DNA of 64,000 nucleotides from positions 62,350 through 126,349 of the forward strand of contig CAJTOO010000007.1 in NCBI GenBank assembly GCA_910577735.1. Direction: 5' to 3'. This document shows positions 54,542-63,429 of this stretch, piece after piece. Both the position numbers and the translations under genes were made by a program. This DNA is from an uncultured Lachnospiraceae bacterium. Lineage in GTDB: Bacteria; Bacillota; Clostridia; Lachnospirales; Lachnospiraceae. Position 1 is the first letter of the stretch. Each line of letters begins with the position of its first letter. A model generated the notes under the pieces. That model was not told the DNA's origin. It ran no database searches and saw only the letters and a list, made by a program, of their open reading frames with translations.

Positions 54542-55531
54542 TTACTGCAGATATTCCTTATACCAGTCAATGGCCAGTGTAATTCCCTTCTCAAAGTCAT
54601 ACTCCGGGTTATAGCCTAACAATTCCCTCGCCTTGGTGATATCCGCATTGGAATCCCGCACATCACCCTTTCTCGGCGGTCCGAAGTTGGGCGCCACTTC
54701 TTTCCCCAGTGCCTTACAGAGATAATCATAAATATCTATCAGGAAAAGTCTGCCCCCGGCGCCAATGTTAAAAGCCTGTCCTGCCGCATCGCCAGAAGCC
54801 TTACAGGCACGCAGATTAGCCTCAATCACGTTGTCAATATAAGTGAAATCTCTGGACTGTCTGCCGTCCCCATTGATGGTGGGCACCTCACCGTGAAGGA
54901 GTTGTTTGATAAACTTGGGAATCACCGCCGCATACATGCCGTCCGGATCCTGTCTGCGCCCGAATACATTGAAATAGCGCATTCCATAGGTATCCAGTCC
55001 ATACAATTCCTTATAGAGGCGGCCATATTCCTCATCCACCCGCTTGGTCAGCGCATAAGGAGAAATCACCTTCCCTTCCTGCCCCTCTTTCTTCGGCAAA
55101 GTCGCGGAATCCCCATAGACAGAGGAACTGGAAGCATAGACGAACTTCTTAACGCCATTGATTCTGGAAGCTTCCATCATATTTAAGGTACCGCGGATAT
55201 TAATCTCCTCATATAAAAGCGGCATCTCGATACTTCTGGGCACACTGCCCCAGGCCGCCTGCTGCAGTACATAATCCACACCTTCCGTGGCTTCCTTGCA
55301 AGTATCCAGACTGCGAATATCGCCTTTGATAAAGGTGAATCTCTCATTGAACATCAGCGGCTCAATATTCTCGTATTTGCCGGTAGAAAGATCATCCAGA
55401 CAGCGCACCGTATAACCCATGTCAATCAATGCTTCGCAGAGATTAGAACCGATAAAGCCGGCTCCTCCTCCCACCAAAAAGACACTGTTCTTGTCAAATA
55501 TAATATCCCGATATCCCATTTTAATCATCAT
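54542..55531 (-). CDS. UDP-N-acetylglucosamine 4-epimerase-like SDR (WbpP/TviC type)
   Basis: 329 residues. Extended SDR with VGGGAGFIGSNLCEAL for NAD, SSSSVYGD and the active-site SPYALTKR (Tyr-x3-Lys), and GRRQDPDGMYAAVIPKF as in WbpP/TviC. These convert UDP-GlcNAc/UDP-GalNAc or the uronic acids. The WbpO/TviB-type dehydrogenase two genes upstream completes a UDP-GalNAcA pathway. ATGs at 55531, 55528 and 55519 are all close to the AGAAAGG site; the first is given. Confidence 0.87.
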   Translation of the reverse strand: MMIKMGYRDIIFDKNSVFLVGGGAGFIGSNLCEALIDMGYTVRCLDDLSTGKYENIEPLMFNERFTFIKGDIRSLDTCKEATEGVDYVLQQAAWGSVPRSIEMPLLYEEINIRGTLNMMEASRINGVKKFVYASSSSVYGDSATLPKKEGQEGKVISPYALTKRVDEEYGRLYKELYGLDTYGMRYFNVFGRRQDPDGMYAAVIPKFIKQLLHGEVPTINGDGRQSRDFTYIDNVIEANLRACKASGDAAGQAFNIGAGGRLFLIDIYDYLCKALGKEVAPNFGPPRKGDVRDSNADITKARELLGYNPEYDFEKGITLAIDWYKEYLQ

Positions 55532-55563
55532 CCTTTCTACAGAAATCGTTACAATGGTTTTCC

Positions 55564-56922
55564 TTATTTATTCTCTTTTATCTGATAATAAATTTCCCTT
55601 ACTGCCAGATAAAATGCTATATAAAAAATCGAAAATCCATATATCATATACCTGGACAGACACATGATCGTGATAGACGTAGCACACACATTCGCTGCTA
55701 TGAATAACAGCGCCACTCCCATGGCAAGCGGGGCCTCAAAACGCCTTTTTGCTATCATCAAGTACAGGGATATCCCTGCCGCTGCCAGATATATCATAAA
55801 GGCCGCCCAGTTGATCAGCGGATGCACCACCGCTATGCTTCTCACAAATCCGTTCCTGCACAATAGTACATAATCATAAAGCCATTGCCCGAAGCAGGCC
55901 GGCAATAACTTCCGTATCATCCGGCCCGCCATTTCGTCCGACATACTGCTCTGCTGGTAATAGTCCACTTTACCCAGACCAAAGAAATAGGAGGACATAT
56001 CTGCTTCCAGTACCTGAAATTTCAAGATATCATGATGCTCTTCCAGATACGCCGCCCTCTCTCCGAAAGTATTTCCTGCATATTTATAATTCAATCCCAG
56101 CGCATCCGCCTCATCATAGAACTGGTCAAAAAACGCCCGCTCCAGACTGCCCTCCTCGAAGACTTCCCCGTCTTCCTCATCGCAGGCATAAATCACATTG
56201 GTAAGCGTATTGACCTGCCCATAGGTATTGCCCATAAAATAGCCGGTAACAAAATAATTATACACATGAACCGTCAGGCTGCGCAACCCGAATACAACAA
56301 GCAGAGTAGCCAGCGGAATCACCATGGCCCGGTAGTTCCTGCGAATCAACAGCTGTATCATAAAGATAAGCGCCCACATCAAAATGGTAGTCATCATCTG
56401 CCCTCTGGTCATGGACAGCAGGAACGCCATGATCAGGCTGAGTACCCGGTCTCTCCTTTTCCCTTCAAAAACCATCCGCAGCAGAAAATACAGGAAAAAC
56501 TGAAACAGCGGTATACACAGTGCTTCGCTCATCACGGAATTTTCCAGAAAAATATGCAGCGCGGATACATACCGCGTCATCAGATGCGGCACCAACTGCA
56601 AGAAAACCACCAGCACTTCCTCCCACAGACGCAGCTGAAACCGCCTGGTCAGATACTCTGAAAGCACCGTAATGCCAAATGCCGTGAGAATCCCCTGCAC
56701 TGCCATTGCCACCGGCAGGTAACCTTCCCCAATGACCCCTCGAAAACACCATAAAAACAACGGATAGAGCGGCTCTCTGTGGATGTGCATGGTAATATAC
56801 TGCTCCGAATCGTTATAGACACCAACACCACAAGCCGCAAGCATGGTCATAAAAAACACAAGCAATGCGGCCAGAATACACAAAGCCCTCTTCTTCTCTC
56901 TGTCCAATCCTACAATCTCCAA
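55564..56922 (-). CDS. Polytopic membrane protein, probable GT-C glycosyltransferase
   Basis: 452 residues, about 10-11 membrane helices. The first outside loop has YNDSEQYITMHIHREPLYPLF near residue 35; an acidic pair followed by the EPLYP motif is the usual pattern of GT39/GT-C transferases that use polyprenyl-phosphate sugars. A soluble loop of about 90 residues (DEEDGEVFEEGS onward) lies before the last helices. The family is not one I can name. It starts 13 nt inside the end of the dehydrogenase gene, so translation is coupled. Confidence 0.72.
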   Translation of the reverse strand: MEIVGLDREKKRALCILAALLVFFMTMLAACGVGVYNDSEQYITMHIHREPLYPLFLWCFRGVIGEGYLPVAMAVQGILTAFGITVLSEYLTRRFQLRLWEEVLVVFLQLVPHLMTRYVSALHIFLENSVMSEALCIPLFQFFLYFLLRMVFEGKRRDRVLSLIMAFLLSMTRGQMMTTILMWALIFMIQLLIRRNYRAMVIPLATLLVVFGLRSLTVHVYNYFVTGYFMGNTYGQVNTLTNVIYACDEEDGEVFEEGSLERAFFDQFYDEADALGLNYKYAGNTFGERAAYLEEHHDILKFQVLEADMSSYFFGLGKVDYYQQSSMSDEMAGRMIRKLLPACFGQWLYDYVLLCRNGFVRSIAVVHPLINWAAFMIYLAAAGISLYLMIAKRRFEAPLAMGVALLFIAANVCATSITIMCLSRYMIYGFSIFYIAFYLAVREIYYQIKENK

Positions 56923-58226
56923 TACCGATAGCCCTCTGTCAGATACTCTTTTCTGTCAAGGATACCCTTTAAATCCATCAACACCTTCTGCTGATGAGCC
57001 GGATGATAAAATGCATCAATATCCTCTTTGCTCAGACCAAGGAACTGCTCATGCGCCACTGCAATAATCACCGCATCCATGTCTTTCACATTTTCCATGG
57101 TCTGGAAATCAATACCATAAAGCCGTTTCGCCTCACCCGCATCAGCCGCAGGATCCACCACAAGGGGCGTAATGCCATACTCACCCAGTTCTTTATAAAT
57201 ATCAATCACTTTTGTATTTCTGGTATCCGGACAGTTTTCCTTAAAGGTGAATCCCAGAATCGCCACTTTTGCTTTCTTCACCGGAATGTCCGACTTAATC
57301 AGGTCTTTTACCAAACTCTCCGCCACATATTTACCCATATCATCATTGATGCGTCTGCCAGAGAGAATGATCTGGGAATGATACCCCAGTGCCTCTGCCT
57401 TGTAGGTCAGATAATAAGGATCCACACCAATGCAGTGTCCGCCCACAAGTCCCGGCATAAAGTTTAAGAAGTTCCACTTGGTGCCAGCCGCCTCCAGAAC
57501 GGATTTGGTATCAATATTCATTTTGTGAAAAATGATAGACAGCTCATTCATAAACGCAATATTGATATCTCGCTGGCTGTTCTCAATCACTTTGGCCGCC
57601 TCTGCCACTTTGATGGACTCCGCCCGGTAAACGCCCACTTCCACCACCAGCTCATAGACCTTTGCAATGACATCCAACGTTTCCTCATCCATACCGGATA
57701 CAATCTTGGTGATAGTCTCCAGTCTATGTACCTTATCACCCGGATTGATGCGCTCCGGCGAATAACCGATCTTAAAATCAACACCGCATTTTAAGCCGGA
57801 TTCCTTCTCTAAAATAGGCACGCAAACATCCTCTGTCACGCCCGGATAGACCGTAGACTCAAACACCACCACAGAGCCCTTTGTCAGATTCTGTCCCAGA
57901 ATACGGCTTGCACCCTCCACCGGAGATAAATCCGGTGTGTGATCGTCATTGACCGGCGTAGGAACTGCCACGATATGGAACTTCGCCTCTTTCAAGCGGG
58001 AAGGATCTGCTGTAAAGTCCACCTTCGTATGGCGTATCACCTCATTGCCCACCTCATTGGTGGGATCGATTCCGTTTTGATACAGGCCTATTTTCTGTTC
58101 ATTCAGATCAAAACCCACAACCTGAATCTTCTTTGCAAAGGCAACCGCAATCGGCATGCCTACATAGCCCAGGCCCACCAAAGACAGTTTCTCTTCTCCG
58201 CTCACCAGTTTCTCATATAATCCCAT
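56910..58226 (-). CDS. UDP-N-acetylhexosamine 6-dehydrogenase (WbpO/TviB type)
   Basis: 438 residues from the ATG at 58226; a GTG one codon earlier is also possible. LVGLGYVGMPIAVAFAKK binds NAD; TKWNFLNFMPGLVGG and GGHCIGVDPYYL carry the active-site Cys (about 265) that oxidises C6 to the acid. The start YEKLVSGEEKLSLVG and the PTPVNDDHTPDLSPV block are typical of the WbpO/TviB branch, which makes UDP-GalNAcA or UDP-GlcNAcA. The uronic acid is a plausible target of the two AsnB-like amidases. Confidence 0.9.
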   Translation of the reverse strand: MGLYEKLVSGEEKLSLVGLGYVGMPIAVAFAKKIQVVGFDLNEQKIGLYQNGIDPTNEVGNEVIRHTKVDFTADPSRLKEAKFHIVAVPTPVNDDHTPDLSPVEGASRILGQNLTKGSVVVFESTVYPGVTEDVCVPILEKESGLKCGVDFKIGYSPERINPGDKVHRLETITKIVSGMDEETLDVIAKVYELVVEVGVYRAESIKVAEAAKVIENSQRDINIAFMNELSIIFHKMNIDTKSVLEAAGTKWNFLNFMPGLVGGHCIGVDPYYLTYKAEALGYHSQIILSGRRINDDMGKYVAESLVKDLIKSDIPVKKAKVAILGFTFKENCPDTRNTKVIDIYKELGEYGITPLVVDPAADAGEAKRLYGIDFQTMENVKDMDAVIIAVAHEQFLGLSKEDIDAFYHPAHQQKVLMDLKGILDRKEYLTEGYRYWRL

Positions 58227-58235
58227 CACTTTTCC

Positions 58236-59360
58236 CTAGCCTTTCCTGTTTGATAGTATCTGCGATACCTCATCCATATATTCTCCAGTCACCATCTTCC
58301 GGTCAAATTCGCGCTCCATCTTCTCTCTGCCGCGCTGTCCCATCTGCGCTCGTTCCTGCACGGAAAGAGACAGGAACTTCTCCATGGCGTCTATCAGTTC
58401 CTCCGGCTTACCCGGGGTAAACCCAAAGCCCGTCACACCTTCCTCAAAAGCTTCCTTACAACCGCTGATATTGGATGCAATGACCGGCCTTCCTGTGGAT
58501 GCGCCTTCAATCAGGGCGTTGGACATACCCTCATGGAACGAGGCTACCACGATGGCACTTGCCGCTGCCAGAAACCAATGCACCTCCGTGTGAAAACCAA
58601 TCTGTTTGATGACTCCCTCTTTTTCCAGGGCATCCAAAAGTTCCTGATAATCTTCGTCGCAATATCCCATGATATCAAAGAACACCTGGTCACTATGTAA
58701 CCGCTTCGCAGCCTCGATGTATTCCAGGATACCGCGCTCTTTCATAACCCTTCCCACAAAGAGGAAATGCGTCTCCTCGCCGGAGGGATACTTCTCATAA
58801 CAATGTCTCTCCAGATTCACTCCGGAACCCATGACCATCCGCGTCTTTTTGCCCATAATTCCCATATTCTGAAAAATTCCTCGGTTCTCTTCATTCTGGA
58901 AAAATACGCAGGCCGCCCGTTTCAATCCCGCCCTGTACATGGTCACCACCAGTTTCAGCAGAAGGCCTGTCCTGTCAAAAGCGCCGCCCAGACCGGTAAT
59001 CGTCGCAATATAAGGAATCTTTAATCTGCCTGCCGCATAACCGCCATAAACATTGGGCTTGATGGTATAAGTAACCACCAGATCCGGCCGAATCTCTTTC
59101 ATCATTTTAACGTAAGTACGGTACAGCTTCAAGTCCTCTATGGGATTGATGCCTCTTCTGTTGATGGCTGTCTTGATAATCCTGCAGCCCTCTTCTTTCA
59201 GTTCTTTCTCTTTTACATCATCCGGCATGCTGACATAGACCTCATGCTCAGCTGCCAGGGCTTTTACAAATTCGTTCCGAAAATCATAAAGACCTCCGGA
59301 GGAGTTTATTAATAGTAAGACTTTTGCCATAGGAACGATTGCACCTTTCATAAATTTCAT
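58236..59360 (-). CDS. GT4 glycosyltransferase (PglA-like)
   Basis: 374 residues as given; an ATG at 59330 that opens MAKVLLLINSSGG is an alternative start with an AAAGGTG site. IKPNVYGGYAAGRLKIPYIATITGLGGAFD and FVGRVMKERGILEYIEAAKRL are close to PglA and related enzymes, which add a GalNAc-type sugar to undecaprenyl-diphospho-bacillosamine. EX7E is in ASFHEGMSNALIEGASTG. Its place near PglC-, PglE- and PglF-like genes supports that it adds the second sugar. Confidence 0.9.
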   Translation of the reverse strand: MKFMKGAIVPMAKVLLLINSSGGLYDFRNEFVKALAAEHEVYVSMPDDVKEKELKEEGCRIIKTAINRRGINPIEDLKLYRTYVKMMKEIRPDLVVTYTIKPNVYGGYAAGRLKIPYIATITGLGGAFDRTGLLLKLVVTMYRAGLKRAACVFFQNEENRGIFQNMGIMGKKTRMVMGSGVNLERHCYEKYPSGEETHFLFVGRVMKERGILEYIEAAKRLHSDQVFFDIMGYCDEDYQELLDALEKEGVIKQIGFHTEVHWFLAAASAIVVASFHEGMSNALIEGASTGRPVIASNISGCKEAFEEGVTGFGFTPGKPEELIDAMEKFLSLSVQERAQMGQRGREKMEREFDRKMVTGEYMDEVSQILSNRKG

Positions 59361-59381
59361 ACTACTGTCCCATAAGTCAAT

Positions 59382-60365
59382 TCACGGCACAATCTCTACC
59401 CCGCTCATATCCCGTATCATCACCTCATTATACTTCATCATGCAGATTCCTTCCGCATATGCTCCAATACGCACCGCATTCTCCCGGCCTTCCAGATTGC
59501 GAATCACGGCTCCCGGCATATTGGCACCGCAGGCGTAGGCATGAGGATATCCCCCGCCAAACCTGGGATTCACTTCCGAAATATAATACACACCGTCAAT
59601 CATAAAAATATCAATATCTATCATTCCGCGAAATCCGCATTTTTCTGCAAAATCCCGGATAATCCGGAAGAGCGTGTCATCTTTATAAGACACCGACTTA
59701 TCAGTCTCTCCTGCACGCATCTTAATCTTCTTTTTCACAAAAATATCAGTGCACTTCCCGGAAATCATATCCACATACACATCCGCACCATATTCCTGGC
59801 CGTCCATATACTCCTGAATCATCAGATCATCATAAAGATCGCACAGCACTTCAATCTCTTTCTTACTTCCCACCTTATTGATATGGATGCTGGCACTGCC
59901 CCGCACCGGTTTCACAAAGACCGGATAGGATATCTCTCCGGCTTCCTCGGCCCGGTAGAAGGCTTCCTTGTCCATATAACACCTGGCAGTGGGAATCTGC
60001 ATATCCTGCAGCATCTCAAACATCCTGTATTTATCAAAACAAGTCTCCACCAGTTCATAATCAGAAACAATCGGCGTCACACCCAGCGCAAGGAACCTGT
60101 CCCTCTCTTTTGCCAGCAGGCTCAGCTCCGGATCAATCAGAGAAAACACACCCGTGATTTGTTCTTTCTGACAGATATCCAAAATCACATCCAGATACCC
60201 AGGCGCTGTAATCCTCGGCACCAGGTAAAAGGCATCTGCCTCATACACTGCCGGCGCCAGGTTAGAACAATCTGTGGCAATGATTCTGCCCCGTTCTCCC
60301 AGTTCCTTTTTAAAATATTGTACTACCTTGTCGCGCGTGCCCGCACTGAGAATCAATATATTCAT
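59382..60365 (-). CDS. ATP-grasp ligase
   Basis: 327 residues. N-terminal Rossmann-like domain (MNILILSAGTRDKV to about residue 105), then ATP-grasp: VETCFDKYRMFEML, YPVFVKPVRGSASIHI, MIQEYMDGQEYGADV and the metal-binding YYISEVNPRFGGGYPHAYACG. ATP-grasp enzymes join a carboxylate to an amine through an acyl phosphate. In this context it could couple an amino acid to a 4-amino sugar or to a uronic acid. It sits between a PLP enzyme and a PglA-like transferase. Confidence 0.88.
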   Translation of the reverse strand: MNILILSAGTRDKVVQYFKKELGERGRIIATDCSNLAPAVYEADAFYLVPRITAPGYLDVILDICQKEQITGVFSLIDPELSLLAKERDRFLALGVTPIVSDYELVETCFDKYRMFEMLQDMQIPTARCYMDKEAFYRAEEAGEISYPVFVKPVRGSASIHINKVGSKKEIEVLCDLYDDLMIQEYMDGQEYGADVYVDMISGKCTDIFVKKKIKMRAGETDKSVSYKDDTLFRIIRDFAEKCGFRGMIDIDIFMIDGVYYISEVNPRFGGGYPHAYACGANMPGAVIRNLEGRENAVRIGAYAEGICMMKYNEVMIRDMSGVEIVP

Positions 60366-60443
60366 GCCTGCCGCCCTTTCTGTCTCTTTGTCTTTCCTAA
60401 AGTTCCGGACCCATCTCCCAAAGTCTCACAAAACATATCCCTC

Positions 60444-61436
60444 TCAAACATTTCTATCCTGTTTTTCAAGCAGATCAAAGAATAAGGGCGTTCCTCCGGT
60501 ATGCACAAAGAGAATCTTTTTCCCATGAATCTGCTTTTCTTCCAGATAACATCTCATCCCATGAAATGCCTTTCCCACATAGGTGCTGTCCATGGGAATC
60601 CCGTCCCTGGCCATCACCTCATCTATGGTCTTTCTGACATCCTGGGTATATTTCCCATAGCCGCCCATACAATAGGCATCCGTAAAAATCAGTTCTTCTT
60701 CCCGATAAAGAGTCTGATAGGCATCTCCCAGATATTCCTCTATGCTCTGTCTGACCACCTCACGGCCCCGCTCTTCGTTTCTGGCAATGCTGATGCCCAC
60801 AATCTTTTGATGCAGGAGCGTCTTGCCGGTCTTTCGCCTTTCGTCCTCTGTCATAAGCTTTCCGCTGACCAGTCCTGCCTGTGTGGTTCCTGTCCCGGAA
60901 GCATGGAAAATATAGTCAAAGTGAATCCCTGTCAGCTCCTCATAAGCAGCAATTTCCCTGTAGGTATTCACACAGGCACGGGTACCGGGATTTCCATGAC
61001 CGCCGCCAAGAATAAAGTAGGGATTTTTCCCTTCCCGCCTATAAGTCTCTACCCGTCTGTCTATCGTTTCTGACACTTCTGTCACCGGGCAGGTCTCAAT
61101 CACTGCCCCGAAGTCTTCCACCAGTCTCGTATTATAGAGTATCTCCCGATTCTCCTGCGGGGATATGATATGGCATGCCAGACCCATGGCTGATGCCATA
61201 TTGGCAATAATCCGGCAGTGATTGGAGCTGTTGCTGCCGTAAGTCATCACCACATCCGCTCCCTTTTCCTGAATCTCCTTATAAAACTCTGCCGCTTTAC
61301 GTGCCTTATTGCCGCCAAAACTAAAGGGAATCATATCCTCCCGCTTGATAAAATAACCATTCTCCCCATAATCGCCCGACATTTCCACAATTGGCGTAGG
61401 CGCGATTCCCCTCTCGAACAGTGCAATCTGTTTCAT
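60444..61436 (-). CDS. PLP-dependent enzyme, D-cysteine desulfhydrase/ACC deaminase family
   Basis: 330 residues. Fold-type II PLP enzyme: FSFGGNKARKAAEF with the Schiff-base lysine in GGNKARK, YGSNSSNHCRIIANMA, GGGHGNPGT and the phosphate-binding HASGTGTTQAGL, and FVHTGGTPLFFD near the end. Relatives act on D-cysteine or 1-aminocyclopropane carboxylate. It is unusual in a glycan block; it may prepare or racemise the amino acid used by the ATP-grasp neighbour. GGGGGAG ribosome site. Confidence 0.88.
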   Translation of the reverse strand: MKQIALFERGIAPTPIVEMSGDYGENGYFIKREDMIPFSFGGNKARKAAEFYKEIQEKGADVVMTYGSNSSNHCRIIANMASAMGLACHIISPQENREILYNTRLVEDFGAVIETCPVTEVSETIDRRVETYRREGKNPYFILGGGHGNPGTRACVNTYREIAAYEELTGIHFDYIFHASGTGTTQAGLVSGKLMTEDERRKTGKTLLHQKIVGISIARNEERGREVVRQSIEEYLGDAYQTLYREEELIFTDAYCMGGYGKYTQDVRKTIDEVMARDGIPMDSTYVGKAFHGMRCYLEEKQIHGKKILFVHTGGTPLFFDLLEKQDRNV

Positions 61437-61460
61437 GCTACTCCCCCATGTCAGTGCAGT

Positions 61461-62111
61461 TTACTTACCATCAGGGCATATTTGAGGCTCTGGCTCTAAT
61501 TGCCCTTTGCGGTACTCGTCAAAATCCGCCACCGTCTGATCGGCCCCGGAGAGTGTACCGGAGCGTTTCAATACCTTCCCTGCTGTCATACAGATAATCT
61601 TCAGATCCATCAGGAAACCCAGGTGCTCCACATAATACAGGTCATAACGAAACCTGTCTTCCCAGCCAAGAGCATTTCGCCCGTTCACCTGTGCTAAACC
61701 CGTAAGGCCCGGTCTCACATCATGGCGGTGCCTCTCCTCTTGCGTATAGTAAGGCAGATATCTCACCAACAACGGTCTTGGCCCAATCAAACTCATATCG
61801 CCTTTCAGGATATTAAACAGCTCCGGCAGCTCGTCCAGGCTGGTAGAGCGCAGAATCCGGCCAAACTTCGTAAGCCGTACCTCGTCCGGAAGAAGATTGC
61901 CCTCTGCATCCCTTTCATCCGTCATGGAGCGGAACTTATATAGCTTAAAGATCTTCTCATATCTGCCCGGTCTCTCCTGATGAAACAGAACAGGGCTCCC
62001 CAGCTTTACGCGTACCAGAATCCATAAAACCAACAGAACCGGACTGAGCACAATAATCCCCATCAGCGAAAGCATGAAATCCAGGAAACGTTTAACCCCA
62101 TTTCGATACAT
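61461..62111 (-). CDS. PglC-like phosphoglycosyl transferase
   Basis: 216 residues from the ATG at 62111 behind AAGGAG; the frame runs 9 codons further into the aminotransferase gene. A single N-terminal re-entrant membrane helix (FLDFMLSLMGIIVLSPVLL), then LYKFRSM, TSLDELPELFNILKGDMSLIGPRPLL with the catalytic Asp-Glu pair, and RPGLTGLAQVNGRN. PglC-type enzymes move diNAcBac-1-phosphate or related UDP sugars to undecaprenyl phosphate. The PglE- and PglF-like genes just upstream make the probable donor. Confidence 0.92.
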   Translation of the reverse strand: MYRNGVKRFLDFMLSLMGIIVLSPVLLVLWILVRVKLGSPVLFHQERPGRYEKIFKLYKFRSMTDERDAEGNLLPDEVRLTKFGRILRSTSLDELPELFNILKGDMSLIGPRPLLVRYLPYYTQEERHRHDVRPGLTGLAQVNGRNALGWEDRFRYDLYYVEHLGFLMDLKIICMTAGKVLKRSGTLSGADQTVADFDEYRKGQLEPEPQICPDGK

Positions 62112-62122
62112 AATCCCGCTCC

Positions 62123-63259
62123 TTATCTGCCAAAGCACGCACGCACAGTACGGATAATCTGCTCCATATCTTCCGGTGTATTCTTGATGTCACTGGGCAG
62201 ACACAATCCTCTGTCAAAAATATATTCACCCACACTGCTGCCGTCCCCGTTGTGCGGGAAAAAGTCATATGCCGCAAAAACGGGCTGCAAGTGCATAGGC
62301 TTCCATATCGGTCTGCACTCTGCGTTGACCTGCTGCTCCAAGGCATCCATGACCATATCCGGCGTCACATCACAGTCCTTGTCAATCATCATACCGGAAA
62401 GCCAATTGTTAGCATCTCCATCCGGGTTCATAGGATTCATGGATATCTCCGGGATATCCGCAAAAGCCTCCTTATACTGTGCATAAATCGCCTTTTTGGC
62501 TGCCTTATGTTCTTCTAAATGCAGCAGCTGACCCCTGCCAATGCCGGCTGTCACGTTGCTCATACGATAATTATACCCAATCTGGGAATGCTGGTAATGT
62601 CTGGCCGGATCCCTGGCCTGGGTGGCTAAGAAAGTGGCCTGCTTCGTGGCTTCCTCGTCTGCCGATACCAACATACCGCCCCCGGAAGTGGTGATAATCT
62701 TATTGCCGTTAAAAGAATAAATCCCCAATCTGCCAAAGGTACCCGTGTGCCTCCCTTTATAAGTGCTGCCCAGGGATTCTGCCGCATCCTCAACAAGGGG
62801 GGTGCCATGGGCCTGACAGATTGCCATAATCTCATCCAGTTTCGCCGGGGTGCCATAAAGATGTACCACAATAACTGCCTTGGGATTGGGATATTTCTCA
62901 TAAGCCCGCGCAAGCGCCTCCGGAGACATATTCCAGGTATCCGGCTCCGCATCGATAAAAACCGGCTTTGCTTTCTCATAGACGATAGGATTACAGGTTG
63001 CTGAGAAAGTCAGATCCGGTACAAGCACCACATCTTCCTGTTCCACCTGCAACAGTTTCAACGCCAGATGAATGGCTGCCGTGCCTGCGCTCAGAGCCGC
63101 CGCATGGCCGCAGCCTGTATACGCTGCCACCTCTTTCTCAAAGGCATTTACATGAGGGCCCAAAGGCGCCACCCAGTTGGTGTCAAAAGCCTCCTTAACA
63201 AACGCCTGCTCCTCTCCATGTGTTGTGGGAGATGACAGATAAATCCTCTTCTTCTCCAT
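62123..63259 (-). CDS. DegT/DnrJ/EryC1-family sugar aminotransferase (PglE-like)
   Basis: 378 residues. YLSSPTTHGEEQAFVKEAFDTNW at the start, VEDAAESLGSTYKGRHTGTFG for PLP and IYSFNGNKIITTSGGG with the PLP lysine, and NYRMSNVTAGIGRGQ. These are PglE/DegT blocks. It would transaminate the 4-keto sugar from the PglF-like enzyme to a UDP-4-amino-4,6-dideoxy sugar. AAAGGAG ribosome site 9 nt away; the 226-bp spacer upstream carries the twin palindromic repeats. Confidence 0.93.
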   Translation of the reverse strand: MEKKRIYLSSPTTHGEEQAFVKEAFDTNWVAPLGPHVNAFEKEVAAYTGCGHAAALSAGTAAIHLALKLLQVEQEDVVLVPDLTFSATCNPIVYEKAKPVFIDAEPDTWNMSPEALARAYEKYPNPKAVIVVHLYGTPAKLDEIMAICQAHGTPLVEDAAESLGSTYKGRHTGTFGRLGIYSFNGNKIITTSGGGMLVSADEEATKQATFLATQARDPARHYQHSQIGYNYRMSNVTAGIGRGQLLHLEEHKAAKKAIYAQYKEAFADIPEISMNPMNPDGDANNWLSGMMIDKDCDVTPDMVMDALEQQVNAECRPIWKPMHLQPVFAAYDFFPHNGDGSSVGEYIFDRGLCLPSDIKNTPEDMEQIIRTVRACFGR

Positions 63260-63293
63260 ATAACTGCACTCCTTTCAAATATGTGGTGTAAAC

Positions 63294-63349
63294 CTTAGTA
63301 CTTCTTAGCGAAACAGCCTTTGCTGTGAGCTTTAGAAGTACTTCTCACA
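63294..63349. repeat. Palindromic element, copy 1 of a near-identical pair
   Basis: 56 bp running from CTTAGTACTTCTTAGCG to AGAAGTACTTCTCACA. The arms AGTACTTCT and AGAAGTACT pair around a CAGC-TTTG-GCTG core. The second copy at 63430-63485 has the same orientation and differs at one base. Confidence 0.8.
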
Positions 63350-63360
63350 TTACCCGCCTT

Positions 63361-63420
63361 GATTCCGCTTGCCGGAATCTCAAATCTCTGCGGAGAATGC
63401 CTTGCTTTTCGGCATTCTCC
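63361..63420. repeat. Two hairpins between the twin palindromic copies
   Basis: GATTCCG (63361-63367) pairs with CGGAATC (63373-63379). GGAGAATGCC (63392-63401) pairs with GGCATTCTCC (63411-63420). The second hairpin has the same arms as the one at 15856-15882, linking the two loci. Confidence 0.75.
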
Positions 63421-63429
63421 TGTGTGAGA

